From: Chloroflexota bacterium
GTDB taxonomy: Bacteria > Chloroflexota > Anaerolineae > SpSt-313
Reading direction: 5' to 3'
DNA: 64,000 bases
Assembly (NCBI GenBank): GCA_029553955.1
Contig: JAKPJZ010000061.1
Location: 1-64,000, forward strand
The notes below the pieces were generated by a model that did no database searches, had not been told where the DNA came from, and saw nothing but the letters and a program-made list of their open reading frames with translations. This document shows, one piece after another, positions 63,496 to 64,000 of the stretch. The position numbers were made by a program, and so were the translations under genes. Position 1 is the first letter of the stretch; every line of letters begins with the position of its first letter.

Positions 63496-64000
63496 ATGGC
63501 GAAGAAACAGTACAAGCATCGTGAGCAGCACCTGCGCGCCCGCAAGGGGCCGGCGCCGCGGCCGGTGCGCAAGCCGGCGCCGCCGAGCCTATGGCAGCGG
63601 CTGTGGGGCAACCGCCCGTTGTTCTTCGGCCTCGCTGCGCTGGCCGTGGTGCTGCTCGTCGCCCTGGCCTTTGGCGGGCCACGCCTCGTCGCCGCCCTGA
63701 AGCGGCCTGCGGCGAGCCCCACGCCTGCCGAGCCGGGCGCGCCCAGCGGCCAGCGCTCGTGGCCCAGCCCGCCGGCCATGGCCATCGACCCGGCCAAGAC
63801 CTACACCGCCACCATCGTCACCGACAAGGGCGACATCACCATCGAGCTGCTCGCCGCGCAGGCCCCGCAGACGGTCAACAACTTTGTCTTCCTGGCGCGT
63901 CAGGGGTATTATGATGGTGTGACCTTCCATCGCGTGCTCGAGGGCTTTATGGCGCAGGGGGGTGACCCCACCGGCCGCGGCGGCGGTGGCCCCGGCTACG
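63496..64000 (+). CDS. Membrane-anchored peptidyl-prolyl isomerase (cyclophilin), partial
   Basis: At least 168 residues, running off the window end. CGGAGGTCCT precedes the ATG. A basic N-terminus, a membrane anchor ([21 protein letters not shown]), a Pro-rich linker, then the cyclophilin domain: [66 protein letters not shown]. The catalytic FHRV arginine and GGDP-GRG are present. It should assist folding of extracytoplasmic proteins. Confidence 0.92.
   Translation, partial: MAKKQYKHREQHLRARKGPAPRPVRKPAPPSLWQRLWGNRPLFFGLAALAVVLLVALAFGGPRLVAALKRPAASPTPAEPGAPSGQRSWPSPPAMAIDPAKTYTATIVTDKGDITIELLAAQAPQTVNNFVFLARQGYYDGVTFHRVLEGFMAQGGDPTGRGGGGPGY

Overview
GC-rich bacterial chromosome segment, probably from an uncultured member of the Chloroflexota (Anaerolineae/Caldilineae-like). 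This is inferred from gene content: Thermotoga-type inositol genes, SipW/TasA/cohesin surface proteins with long Thr/Pro/Ala stalks, and a fused AAA+/VWA metal chelatase gene. It also rests on the very high load of short palindromic intergenic repeats. I see no rRNA or tRNA gene, no CRISPR array and no intact transposase.

Layout. 0-7 kb: an OsmC protein and a leftward sugar-acid operon (tagaturonate epimerase uxaE, a transaldolase-like enzyme, a TIM-barrel isomerase). Its GntR/LacI hybrid regulator diverges from it through one symmetric promoter-operator. 7-15 kb: a ParE-type toxin-antitoxin pair bracketed by duplicated DNA, a tandem hairpin array, an orphan histidine kinase and a MacAB-like efflux operon. 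15-19 kb: DUF6883/DUF4926 remnants, three small membrane-protein genes, an Fe-S protein and a response regulator. 19-24 kb: a LacI regulator and iolM-iolN-iolO, which should take scyllo-inosose to D-tagaturonate, the substrate of the uxaE product. 24-30 kb: BipA, a BrnT-type toxin pair, a chelatase gene whose two halves are joined by a textbook -1 frameshift signal, and an EamA transporter. 30-37 kb: a mannitol-type PTS operon (EIIC-EIIB-EIIA-HPr-dehydrogenase-sugar-phosphate kinase) with divergent LacI and operators. 37-47 kb: RmlC-like and UroD-like enzymes, a double-CAP secreted protein, MFS, RlmB, CysS and a PIN-TRAM membrane protein. 47-58 kb: a cell-surface island with three SipW-dependent TasA/camelysin-like proteins, a SipW signal peptidase, a stalk protein, two membrane-anchored cohesin proteins and a 1018-residue beta-helix/cohesin/dockerin protein. 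58-64 kb: an O-antigen ligase/TPR protein, a WecA/TagO-type transferase and the start of a cyclophilin.

Most striking are (1) the A-AAA-AAG heptamer plus stem-loop inside the chelatase gene; (2) MITE-like elements with 18-bp terminal repeats, and many perfect palindromes with arms up to 49 bp, placed right at stop codons; (3) the same repeat families lying in frame inside surface-protein and ligase genes; (4) a promoter-to-terminator unit with no gene, likely a small RNA; and (5) several exact TTGACA-17-TATA promoters overlapping palindromic operators.
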